Of a DNA stretch of 64,000 nt, positions 10,946 to 23,953 are shown one piece after another. The stretch spans positions 56,719,854-56,783,853 of the forward strand of contig CM042011.1 of the NCBI GenBank assembly GCA_023525715.1, written 5' to 3'. The position numbers and the translations under genes are program-made. Each line of letters opens with the position of its first letter. Position 1 is the stretch's first letter. The DNA is from Cichorium intybus (Eukaryota > Streptophyta > Magnoliopsida > Asterales > Asteraceae). The notes beneath the pieces were generated by a model that saw nothing but the letters and a program-made list of their open reading frames with translations, was not told the origin of the DNA and made no database searches.

Positions 10946-13773
10946 TGTGACACCCCATTTCTACTGTTTGCAAATACTATGGTTTTTCATAAAATTTCAT
11001 GAATACAAAAATACGGTTTATCAAAAACCGATTATTTTCAAATTTAAAACCGTGGGTGTACAAATCTATATCAAAACTAACCATAGTAAGCAAGTAAGGA
11101 TTTAACCTTAAGTCCAAAATAGGAGCTATGTGGGCTCCACTCCAGCTAAACTTCTTCCAATTATAGTATAGCATTTAACCTGGAATACATGGCATAAAAT
11201 AGAATACGTAAGACAATAATGTCTCGTGAGTTACATGAGTTTTAGACTCAACCTTTAACTTCTTTACCAACTTATATAAAACTTATAACATAAACTTTTG
11301 TCAAATCTTTATATAAATATCATACTATACTTTTACTTCTTGAAAACATTTCATAACCTTCTTTTGAATAATTACATTCTTTCAAAACTTTGTAATAGAA
11401 ACATAGTACAACTCTTTACTTTTAAAGTAATTCATTCTTTGACATACTTTACGAAAATAACATTGTTCTTACTTTCTTTGACTGGTTTTATAAGCTTGCT
11501 GGATTTTTATACTTAGGGCGTTAATCACTAAAAGTGATACCCCAAGTCTCTATGGTTAGAAAGAACGGATCAATCCTTACCATAGAAGTGCTGAGGCAAT
11601 CTACTTCGCGATGGGGCTCGCCCCCAGTAGATCCCTTACCTAACCCGGTTAGGTTGGAACATAGTTCCTTTACTAATGCTGCTTGCTACAATTACCAGTC
11701 ATAAAAAAAATATACTTGCTGCTTGCTTAAACATTTCTCATATACATAACTTGTGGCTAGGTGCCAAACTTCATCATAATATGTCTTTATGGCTATATGC
11801 CAAGTATAGCTTTAATCTTATAATGATCACTCGTTTAAAACATATTTTTCTAACATACTAAGCTTTATGCCAAAACATGCTTTCCACGTTTTATGGCTAT
11901 ATGCCATTCATATTCAAAAATATATACACTTGTAACCAAAACATACTTTTTACACATCTTGTGGCTATATGCCATTCATATTTGAAAACACATATAATTG
12001 TAATCAAAATATACTTTTACATAATTTGGTTCTTAGACCAAAACATACTTTCACATAATTGGTTCATAGACCAATATACTATCATTTAACTTGACTTATA
12101 GTTCAAAACATAACTTCAAACATAGCATTATACTTTCATAAACGAATTGATAATAGTACTCTTGCATATAATGTCACATAAAAAGATTTTATAAGAAATC
12201 TTAAATATACTTACTTGCCATATACCCCAGAATGGGTAAAAATACTGCATGCACTCACCTTTTTACTCTTGAAAGTCGTTTAGACGTCCCTCGGTTCTTT
12301 ACCCTTTCGGTGTCCACCTAATTGACTTGCACCTATATATATATATATAGTATTTGATACATTAATTGCATTTAAATCGACTCTGTAACATGTTAGAGTC
12401 CTTTCTAATACTTTTTTTGATCATAATAAGTAGATAGTTTTAAAATGATCAACTTTAAATAAGTCGTATATTGCACGTATTTTGCTACAGTAGTCTCAGG
12501 AGATCATATTCTAATTCCAACACCTTTCCATGAAGTCTTATGCCATTTTAAACCTGTGTTTCAAGTTTGAAGTTTATCGGACCAATCTAGCTAAAATCTC
12601 AAAATCAAGTTTGGATGATTACTTGATTTTTAGCCACTGCTTGCTACAGTGATTTTCCGCGAGGTCGGATTATTGATTTAACAATTTCCCATATGTTTTC
12701 ATACCATTTTAAGGCCATGGTATGAGTTACGGGTCGATCGGACAAGTCTAACATCGAATTCAAAACTCAAAAAATGGACAGAAGGAATTCCAGGGGGCAC
12801 ACGACTCGTGTGATTTTCCTTCTACGGGAAACACCACTCGTGTGTTTCCTGGGAAATTTTTCCTTGGCTGATTTTTGTGCTGCACGTCCTTTAGTCCGAG
12901 GGTTAAGTCTTTAATACGTGACTTAATCATTTTAGGGTCATTTTTAAGCCTAAAATAGCAGCTTACTTGTAGTTTTAAACTATGGAATCATCAATTACAT
13001 TCCAAGGTTTCAACAATTCCTGTAATGCCCATTTTTAACCCAAAAACCATTTTGTTAGATTTTTTTGTTTGGTACAGATTTCTTACATTCTTTATGACCC
13101 TTTGGACTTTCTAAAACAATGGAAATCAGTTTCAAACCCATAAACCCAATTTCTAGGGTTCTTGAGCTCAAAAATCCATTTCTAAAGTTTTAATCAAAAT
13201 TCCAAGGATTCTTTGTGATCTAAGTGTATCTAGTTGTTGTTTAAGCATGCTTTGATGGAGATGAACTCCTGGAAACATTCATGATCTTCATCTCACGAAT
13301 TTCCAGGTTCTATGTGGAGAAGATGATGAATAGTAGGATCTTCTTACCTTATTTCCTTAGAATTCTTCAATTCCTTCCTTGTAGAACCTCCTAGACTCTT
13401 GCTTCTTCCCGTTTCTTCTTCTTCTCTCTCGATCATTCTACAACTTCTGGAGAATGAGTGATAATTCACTCATTTATGTTTATTTTTATTTATAAAAATT
13501 TTGCAAATTTGGTCCCTAAGCTTGCATTCTTTAGACTTTTGACACTAGCACTTATTTTGACCACTTGGAACTATAATTCTTGCATTTTAGTCCTAAATCA
13601 AAAATAAAATTATATTAATTTCCACATTTGGTCAAATGACCAATTTACCCTTTATGCGAAAAAAATGACTAAATTACCCTTTCAATCATAATTTCTCATA
13701 AAAATGCACAGAAAGCTTTAAATCACACAAAAACTTATTTTACATATTTATTTTATAAATTTGGGTCGTTACA
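10946..13773 (-). repeat. LTR-A of nested element (full, 2828 bp)
   Basis: Boundaries are TGTGACACC on the left and GTCGTTACA on the right of the plus strand. It differs from LTR-C (2824 bp) at roughly ten sites by eye. TATA box (minus) at 13487-13494. Putative leader exon 2 is 12259-12332, with intron 1 at 12333-13347 and intron 2 at 11180-12258. Confidence 0.93.
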
Positions 13774-13790
13774 ACTACCTCCCCCTTATT
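13774..13790 (-). other. Polypurine tract of nested element
   Basis: On the minus strand the sequence AATAAGGGGGAGGTAGT directly precedes the LTR start TGTAACGACCC. A purine tract here defines LTR-A as the 3' LTR of a minus-strand element. Confidence 0.85.
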
Positions 13791-15240
13791 GGGATTCCGT
13801 CCTCGGAATCATCGTAACATTACCAAATTAAGGAAATCACTTCCATTTTCTTTTCACATGTTCTCCGCTAAGTTGATACCTAATAGGTACTTTCTTTTTA
13901 CCAATACATGAACATATTCTTCATTATTTTATCTTTTAATCTTTCCTTCTTTGGTTGCTTTTGATTCTTTAATTAGCTCTTAACAATTTCTGCTTTCAAT
14001 CCTTTATAAGGGATTAACATAATCTCTTTAAAACATTATATATCTTCCCAGTTAACCAAAATATCACTTTGATAATTTTACTCTCTTGTCCTTATTTTAG
14101 TCTTTCATTCATATTTCATATTCTACATTCTAGTTACTTCCCTTTTTACCTCATTTCGTTTATATACAATCTCTAGTAAACTTATTTTACAGAATAGTTT
14201 CATGCTTCTATACTTTCTATCATAAATAGCAATCTACTTTATAATTCTTCTCATATTGTTACTAAAACATGTTAGATTTGACTCACCGCATTCTTTACTT
14301 ATGAAATTTCCAATACCATTCAACATATTTATATATGTCTCGAATTTTTATAAATTTATAAATACATCAAAAATCTTTTTCTTGTATATATTTTGTCCCT
14401 TAATGGACATTTTACTTGATCATAACTTCTTCTTTTCTTTTTAGAAGTTTACAACTTCTTATCTTTACATAACTATTCTTTAGATCTTTTAAACCTCACT
14501 TTATTATTCTTTACATCTATTAACAATTCTCGACTTGTCACACACATAAGGAATACATTCCTTTTTGTTTTATTTCACATCCTTACTAACTTTTATATAT
14601 TTACAATCAATTATTACTGGCATTATTTTCTACTATATATTACATGTATCTAATCATACATGTCTTGATTCTTTTTACTTTTCCGTCATATTACTTGCCA
14701 ATGATTCAAATCATGAATTTACATTTTCACATTTCTCTTAGTCATTTCTTGTACATTACATGTACTACTTTCTTTTCATATCCCGTATCAGTCTATACTT
14801 ATTTTAATTTTTTATGATACTACCATCCTGTGGTGTAATTAGGTTTCACAATCATATCTGTTAATTTCTTGATTTAAAAAAATTTAAATTTTCAATTTCT
14901 TGTCCCACCTTAGACTTTTATAAATAAATACTATCTCTTGATTACTGCTTAGCTTCTCTACCTTACCATACGAATTCTTTGGTGTTTCCAATTCATTCCA
15001 TCTAGTATTTCATTATTCTAATCTAAACTTTAATACAATTCATACATGCTCCACATTTTTTTTTTCATAATATATTCTCTGTTTGACTCTTATAGAAGTC
15101 AAAGCTATCAAAAATTTCATTTACCAACCTTGTATACATTCAGTCATAACATGATTTCAACTTGACATTATGATATAACCCATTGTCTCAAATAACTTCT
15201 TAATACATACATACATGTTCTTAATGTATGTTTTATATAC

Positions 15241-18200
15241 TTAATGCTCCTTTGGTTTAAAAAAATGTAAATTAACACTTTAGTCATTTTCGTTTCATGA
15301 CAATTTCTTGTCATAACTTTCAATTACCATTACTTCTTATTACTCTTTACTTTTTATAGCTAGTGTTAAAACAATAATTTTTCTACATCTTTTACCATTT
15401 CTGTCATGTGTTATAAGACTACATGTCTAACACATAGCATTGTTCTTTCATTTATACTCAATTTCTTTTCACTATATAGTTCTTTACAACATTATATATT
15501 TCATGTTCCTTTTTAAACTTCCTTCTTACGTATCTCTAGGCGATACACATTTGCCATTTATTTTCTCATCATTTTTCTTTCTTTTGGATTTCGAGGCAAT
15601 ATGCTCAATACCTTATTTTACTCTTTTATTTCATATCTTGTGGTATCCTAATTATAATACTTATTTCATACCCACCTTTATACTTTCTATACTTTATATA
15701 TACATATATCTCAAAACTTTCTCATACTTTTATATTTATAAGCACGTATAAACATATATACACTTCTTTGTATTTCATGGTTACTAGCCATGTACTGAAC
15801 CTTTCTCACAATCTTTGAAGACTTTTAGCCATCTAATATTTCATATTTCCACACTCAATTTCATGATATTTCATACTTTGAAATTTTTTTTTTTCTTTTT
15901 ATCTGCAGGTACTAAATCTGGTACCTCTTATCTTAATATTTTCTTTGTCCTGGGACAACTTTAATATTCGTCTTATCAATATTTTTTTTTTTTTTACAAT
16001 TCGAACTGCTTTCTCATGCTTGTTGAATAAGCATGCTCTACTTTCAAGCTTTAGTTTTATTAACTTTTGTCTTGGACTAAATTTTAACCTTTGTTATGAA
16101 AAAGTTCCTTGTAGACAATCAAGGATCTTCTTTATCACTTTTCATGCTTTGATACTTCGCATAACCTACAAATGGTTAAAATCTGCCATCGATTTATATT
16201 AAATAATAGTCTTTGCGGATATCGATCTACATTTACTTATTGTGACGTTACTTCTATTCAGGTACATCATAAGCATGCATCTTCATTTGAATACCACTCC
16301 TTTTACAGGCCGATTCACGCCAACAATTTTCAAGGCTATATGTAAATATAGCATTCGACTTACCATTTCAATATGGTTTTCACATTCTCATGATGTAATA
16401 AACAAGGCATAATATCCTTGCTTTACTTGTATTTCTTTCTTTTCGACTATGCACAACAAAGCTATTGGACTTCTGTACCGATCGTTCCTCATTCTTCACC
16501 TCCATTTACTCTTCACTTACCTTGCTGCTTGTCACTTTACGTGACTTACCACTAAATTTACAACTTGTTTACTTGTCCAATATTTGGACATTTCTTCTTT
16601 TCTTTTTATAGAAATGTATATATTATTACTACATTTTGCTGGAAATTTACATTCTTTATGTAAGAGTCTTACAACTCTCGTATGGACAATCAGTACCCAT
16701 GTTTCTTCTCCATATCGCTCTTATTCATACCTCCTCTCGCCTCTACAGGCACATACTTTACTATTTTTCAATTCGTCTAAAATGTTAATTATCACATTAT
16801 TTTCTTTTACTTTACTTTACGAAGTGGTATATATATATATATATATCCACCATACTAACACTTAATACTTATAACCTTAATGCTCCTTTGGTTTAAAAAA
16901 ATGTAAATTAACACTTTAGTCATTTTCGTTTCATGACAATTTCTTGTCATAACTTTCAATTACCATTACTTCTTATTACTCTTTACTTTTTATAGCTAGT
17001 GTTAAAACAATAATTTTTCTACATCTTTTACCATTTCTGTCATGTGTTATAAGACTACATGTCTAACACATAGCATTGTTCTTTCATTTATACTCAATTT
17101 CTTTTCACTATATAGTTCTTTACAACATTATATATTTCATGTTCCTTTTTAAACTTCCTTCTTACGTATCTCTAGGCGATACACATTTGCCATTTATTTT
17201 CTCATCATTTTTCTTTCTTTTGGATTTCGAGGCAATATGCTCAATACCTTATTTTACTCTTTTATTTCATATCTTGTGGTATCCTAATTATAATACTTAT
17301 TTCATACCCACCTTTATACTTTCTATACTTTATATATACATATATCTCAAAACTTTCTCATACTTTTATATTTATAAGCACGTATAAACATATATACACT
17401 TCTTTGTATTTCATGGTTACTAGCCATGTACTGAACCTTTCTCACAATCTTTGAAGACTTTTAGCCATCTAATATTTCATATTTCCACACTCAATTTCAT
17501 GATATTTCATACTTTGAAATTTTTTTTTTTCTTTTTATCTGCAGGTACTAAATCTGGTACCTCTTATCTTAATATTTTCTTTGTCCTGGGACAACTTTAA
17601 TATTCGTCTTATCAATATATTTTTTTTTTTTTTTACAATTCGAACTGCTTTCTCATGCTTGTTGAATAAGCATGCTCTACTTTCAAGCTTTAGTTTTATT
17701 AACTTTTGTCTTGGACTAAATTTTAACCTTTGTTATGAAAAAGTTCCTTGTAGACAATCAAGGATCTTCTTTATCACTTTTCATGCTTTGATACTTCGCA
17801 TAACCTACAAATGGTTAAAATCTGCCATCGATTTATATTAAATAATAGTCTTTGCGGATATCGATCTACATTTACTTATTGTGACGTTACTTCTATTCAG
17901 GTACATCATAAGCATGCATCTTCATTTGAATACCACTCCTTTTACAGGCCGATTCACGCCAACAATTTTCAAGGCTATATGTAAATATAGCATTCGACTT
18001 ACCATTTCAATATGGTTTTCACATTCTCATGATGTAATAAACAAGGCATAATATCCTTGCTTTACTTGTATTTCTTTCTTTTCGACTATGCACAACAAAG
18101 CTATTGGACTTCTGTACCGATCGTTCCTCATTCTTCACCTCCATTTACTCTTCACTTACCTTGCTGCTTGTCACTTTACGTGACTTACCACTAAATTTAC

Positions 18201-18513
18201 AACTTGTTTACTTGTCCAATATTTGGACATTTCTTCTTTTCTTTTTATAGAAATGTATATATTATTACTACATTTTGCTGGAAATTTACATTCTTTATGT
18301 AAGAGTCTTACAACTCTCGTATGGACAATCAGTACCCATGTTTCTTCTCCATATCGCTCTTATTCATACCTCCTCTCGCCTCTACAGGCACATACTTTAC
18401 TATTTTTCAATTCGTCTAAAATGTTAATTATCACATTATTTTCTTTTACTTTACTTTACGAAGTGGTATATATATATATATATCCACCATACTAACACTT
18501 AATACTTATAACC
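15241..18513. repeat. 1.64-kb tandem duplication inside internal region A
   Basis: Both copies start TTAATGCTCCTTTGG and end CTTATAACC; period 1636 bp. Copies differ mainly in poly-T and TA run lengths near 15979, 17618 and 16829, 18468. The same duplication occurs in internal region B, so it predates the A/B duplication. Confidence 0.93.
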
Positions 18514-19031
18514 TTACTGGTTGTTATTACATAGGCATATAATTCCTATGTTCTACTTGTCATTTTCTTTAAAACTTTACTCACCAGAATATCATTATTC
18601 CTTTGTGATTCCACCAGTCTCAATACATATCCTGTGATTATGATAATACGGGCCCATACTACCATAATCACCTATACATATTGATTCTGCTGTTACCACA
18701 AGGTTTCATGGGACACTGGTTCCTTTAACATATTAACACTATTATAAGTACACAATAATCACTACTAAAATCTTACTACTTTATAAACATAGTCTTTAAT
18801 AAATTTAGACGGTTATGGAAAATATCATATAATTTTCCTAACGGTCAAATCTTTGCTCACTTTAAACGTTAACTTAACACTTATTTGTGCTATATATCTA
18901 CATACTTAAAACATTGTATAATGTCTTTTTCATTTAAGACATCATATAACATACTTTTCATAAATTAACATTTCTATAGCATGAGTTTAAGCCTAGGAGT
19001 GGAACAAGCCAATCCTAATTCGCTTAAACTA

Positions 19032-19045
19032 TGGCTCTGATACCA
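19032..19045 (-). other. Primer binding site (tRNA-iMet type), copy 1
   Basis: The minus strand reads TGGTATCAGAGCCA three bases beyond the end of LTR-B. This matches the 3' end of plant initiator Met tRNA, the usual primer of chromoviruses, and fixes the minus orientation. Confidence 0.9.
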
Positions 19046-19048
19046 ACT

Positions 19049-19878
19049 TGTGACACCCCATTTCTACTGTTTGCAAATACTATGGTTTTTCATAAAATTT
19101 CATGAATACAAAAATACGGTTTATCAAAAACCGATTATTTTCAAATTTAAAACTGTGGGTGTACAAATCTATATCAAAACTAACCATAGTAAGCAAGTAA
19201 GGATTTAACCTTAAGTCCAAAATAGGAGCTATGTGGGCTCCACTCCAGCTAAACTTCTTCCAATTATAGTATAGCATTTAACCTGGAATACATGGCATAA
19301 AATAGAATACGTAAGACAATAATGTCTCGTGAGTTACATGAGTTTTAGACTCAACCTTTAACTTCTTTACCAACTTATATAAAACTTATAACATAAACTT
19401 TTGTCAAATCTTTATATAAATATCATACTATACTTTTACTTCTTGAAAACATTTCATAACCTTCTTTTGAATAATTACATTCTTTCAAAACTTTGTAATA
19501 GAAACATAGTACAACTCTTTACTTTTCAAGTAATTCATTCTTTGACATACTTTACGAAAATAACATTGTTCTTACTTTCTTTGACTGGTTTTATAAGTTT
19601 GCTGGATTTTTATACTTAGGGCGTTAATCACTAAAAGTGATACCCCAAGTCTCTATGGTTAGAAAGAACGGATCAATCCTTACCATAGAAGTGCTGAGGC
19701 AATCTACTTCGCGATGGGGCTCGCCCCCAGTAGATCCCTTACCTAACCCGGTTAGGTTGGAACATAGTTCCTTTACTAATGCTGCTTGCTACAATTACCA
19801 GTCATAAAAAAAATATACTTGCTGCTTGCTTAAACATTTCTCATATACATAACTTGTGGCTAGGTGCCAAACTTCATC
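19049..19878 (-). repeat. LTR-B of nested element, truncated
   Basis: The first 830 plus-strand bases match LTR-A and LTR-C, then the sequence jumps at 19877-19878 (shared TC) to internal sequence equivalent to 14976-14978. About 2.0 kb of LTR and 1.2 kb of internal DNA are missing. LTR-B shares with LTR-C, against LTR-A, at least three variants (ACTGTGGG, TTTTCAAG, ATAAGTTTG). Confidence 0.92.
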
Positions 19879-22800
19879 TTTGGTGTTTCCAATTCATTCC
19901 ATCTAGTATTTCATTATTCTAATCTAAACTTTAATACAATTCATACATGCTCCACATTTTTTTTTTCATAATATATTCTCTGTTTGACTCTTATAGAAGT
20001 CAAAGCTATCAAAAATTTCATTTACCAACCTTGTATACATTCAGTCATAACATGATTTCAACTTGACATTATGATATAACCCATTGTCTCAAATAACTTC
20101 TTAATACATACATACATGTTCTTAATGTATGTTTTATATACTTAATGCTCCTTTGGTTTAAAAAAATGTAAATTAACACTTTAGTCATTTTCGTTTCATG
20201 ACAATTTCTTGTCATAACTTTCAATTACCATTACTTCTTATTACTCTTTACTTTTTATAGCTAGTGTTAAAACAATAATTTTTCTACATCTTTTACCATT
20301 TCTGTCATGTGTTATAAGACTACATGTCTAACACATAGCATTGTTCTTTCATTTATACTCAATTTCTTTTCACTATATAGTTCTTTACAACATTATATAT
20401 TTCATGTTCCTTTTTAAACTTCCTTCTTACGTATCTCTAGGCGATACACATTTGCCATTTATTTTCTCATCATTTTTCTTTCTTTTGGATTTCGAGGCAA
20501 TATGCTCAATACCTTATTTTACTCTTTTATTTCATATCTTGTGGTATCCTAATTATAATACTTATTTCATACCCACCTTTATACTTTCTATACTTTATAT
20601 ATACATATATCTCAAAACTTTCTCATACTTTTATATTTATAAGCACGTATAAACATATATACACTTCTTTGTATTTCATGGTTACTAGCCATGTACTGAA
20701 CCTTTCTCACAATCTTTGAAGACTTTTAGCCATCTAATATTTCATATTTCCACACTCAATTTCATGATATTTCATACTTTGAAATTTTTTTTTTTTTCTT
20801 TTTATCTGCAGGTACTAAATCTGGTACCTCTTATCTTAATATTTTCTTTGTCCTGGGACAACTTTAATATTCGTCTTATCAATATTTTTTTTTTTTTTTT
20901 ACAATTCGAACTGCTTTCTCATGCTTGTTGAATAAGCATGCTCTACTTTCAAGCTTTAGTTTTATTAACTTTTGTCTTGGACTAAATTTTAACCTTTGTT
21001 ATGAAAAAGTTCCTTGTAGACAATCAAGGATCTTCTTTATCACTTTTCATGCTTTGATACTTCGCATAACCTACAAATGGTTAAAATCTGCCATCGATTT
21101 ATATTAAATAATAGTCTTTGCGGATATCGATCTACATTTACTTATTGTGACGTTACTTCTATTCAGGTACATCATAAGCATGCATCTTCATTTGAATACC
21201 ACTCCTTTTACAGGCCGATTCACGCCAACAATTTTCAAGGCTATATGTAAATATAGCATTCGACTTACCATTTCAATATGGTTTTCACATTCTCATGATG
21301 TAATAAACAAGGCATAATATCCTTGCTTTACTTGTATTTCTTTCTTTTCGACTATGCACAACAAAGCTATTGGACTTCTGTACCGATCGTTCCTCATTCT
21401 TCACCTCCATTTACTCTTCACTTACCTTGCTGCTTGTCACTTTACGTGACTTACCACTAAATTTACAACTTGTTTACTTGTCCAATATTTGGACATTTCT
21501 TCTTTTCTTTTTATAGAAATGTATATATTATTACTACATTTTGCTGGAAATTTACATTCTTTATGTAAGAGTCTTACAACTCTCGTATGGACAATCAGTA
21601 CCCATGTTTCTTCTCCATATCGCTCTTATTCATACCTCCTCTCGCCTCTACAGGCACATACTTTACTATTTTTCAATTCGTCTAAAATGTTAATTATCAC
21701 ATTATTTTCTTTTACTTTACTTTACGAAGTGGTATATATATATATATATATCCACCATACTAACACTTAATACTTATAACCTTAATGCTCCTTTGGTTTA
21801 AAAAAATGTAAATTAACACTTTAGTCATTTTCGTTTCATGACAATTTCTTGTCATAACTTTCAATTACCATTACTTCTTATTACTCTTTACTTTTTATAG
21901 CTAGTGTTAAAACAATAATTTTTCTACATCTTTTACCATTTCTGTCATGTGTTATAAGACTACATGTCTAACACATAGCATTGTTCTTTCATTTATACTC
22001 AATTTCTTTTCACTATATAGTTCTTTACAACATTATATATTTCATGTTCCTTTTTAAACTTCCTTCTTACGTATCTCTAGGCGATACACATTTGCCATTT
22101 ATTTTCTCATCATTTTTCTTTCTTTTGGATTTCGAGGCAATATGCTCAATACCTTATTTTACTCTTTTATTTCATATCTTGTGGTATCCTAATTATAATA
22201 CTTATTTCATACCCACCTTTATACTTTCTATACTTTATATATACATATATCTCAAAACTTTCTCATACTTTTATATTTATAAGCACGTATAAACATATAT
22301 ACACTTCTTTGTATTTCATGGTTACTAGCCATGTACTGAACCTTTCTCACAATCTTTGAAGACTTTTAGCCATCTAATATTTCATATTTCCACACTCAAT
22401 TTCATGATATTTCATACTTTGAAATTTTTTTTTTTCTTTTTATCTGCAGGTACTAAATCTGGTACCTCTTATCTTAATATTTTCTTTGTCCTGGGACAAC
22501 TTTAATATTCGTCTTATCAATATATTTTTTTTTTTTTTTACAATTCGAACTGCTTTCTCATGCTTGTTGAATAAGCATGCTCTACTTTCAAGCTTTAGTT
22601 TTATTAACTTTTGTCTTGGACTAAATTTTAACCTTTGTTATGAAAAAGTTCCTTGTAGACAATCAAGGATCTTCTTTATCACTTTTCATGCTTTGATACT
22701 TCGCATAACCTACAAATGGTTAAAATCTGCCATCGATTTATATTAAATAATAGTCTTTGCGGATATCGATCTACATTTACTTATTGTGACGTTACTTCTA

Positions 22801-23953
22801 TTCAGGTACATCATAAGCATGCATCTTCATTTGAATACCACTCCTTTTACAGGCCGATTCACGCCAACAATTTTCAAGGCTATATGTAAATATAGCATTC
22901 GACTTACCATTTCAATATGGTTTTCACATTCTCATGATGTAATAAACAAGGCATAATATCCTTGCTTTACTTGTATTTCTTTCTTTTCGACTATGCACAA
23001 CAAAGCTATTGGACTTCTGTACCGATCGTTCCTCATTCTTCACCTCCATTTACTCTTCACTTACCTTGCTGCTTGTCACTTTACGTGACTTACCACTAAA
23101 TTTACAACTTGTTTACTTGTCCAATATTTGGACATTTCTTCTTTTCTTTTTATAGAAATGTATATATTATTACTACATTTTGCTGGAAATTTACATTCTT
23201 TATGTAAGAGTCTTACAACTCTCGTATGGACAATCAGTACCCATGTTTCTTCTCCATATCGCTCTTATTCATACCTCCTCTCGCCTCTACAGGCACATAC
23301 TTTACTATTTTTCAATTCGTCTAAAATGTTAATTATCACATTATTTTCTTTTACTTTACTTTACGAAGTGGTATATATATATATATATCCACCATACTAA
23401 CACTTAATACTTATAACCTTACTGGTTGTTATTACATAGGCATATAATTCCTATGTTCTACTTGTCATTTTCTTTAAAACTTTACTCACCAGAATATCAT
23501 TATTCCTTTGTGATTCCACCAGTCTCAATACATATCCTGTGATTATGATAATACGGGCCCATACTACCATAATCACCTATACATATTGATTCTGCTGTTA
23601 CCACAAGGTTTCATGGGACACTGGTTCCTTTAACATATTAACACTATTATAAGTACACAATAATCACTACTAAAATCTTACTACTTTATAAACATAGTCT
23701 TTAATAAATTTAGACGGTTATGGAAAATATCATATAATTTTCCTAACGGTCAAATCTTTGCTCACTTTAAACGTTAACTTAACACTTATTTGTGCTATAT
23801 ATCTACATACTTAAAACATTGTATAATGTCTTTTTCATTTAAGACATCATATAACATACTTTTCATAAATTAACATTTCTATAGCATGAGTTTAAGCCTA
23901 GGAGTGGAACAAGCCAATCCTAATTCGCTTAAACTATGGCTCTGATACCAACT
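19879..23953 (-). mobile_element. Internal region B of nested element, partial
   Basis: It is equivalent to 14979-19048 of region A and includes the same tandem duplication (20142-21781 and 21782-23418, period 1640) and the PBS TGGTATCAGAGCCA on minus at 23937-23950. No coding potential. Confidence 0.9.

Larger units (their letters stand above)
13774..19048 (-). mobile_element. Internal region A of nested element, non-coding
   Basis: About 5.3 kb, strongly pyrimidine-rich on the plus strand. No gag, protease, RT or integrase motif was found on either strand. A 1636-bp segment is tandemly duplicated: 15241-16876 and 16877-18513, with CTTA at the junctions. The longer open frames on plus (for example 15440-15751) are repeated only because the DNA is repeated and encode low-complexity hydrophobic strings. 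PBS at 19032-19045. Confidence 0.85.

Noticed and set aside
15440..22292. A 103-residue open frame repeated four times (15440, 17076, 20341, 21981), plus 72-, 86- and 93-residue frames repeated likewise
   Set aside because: They are repeated because the DNA is duplicated. The translations are low-complexity hydrophobic strings caused by T/C-rich sequence, with no domain and no third-position signal.
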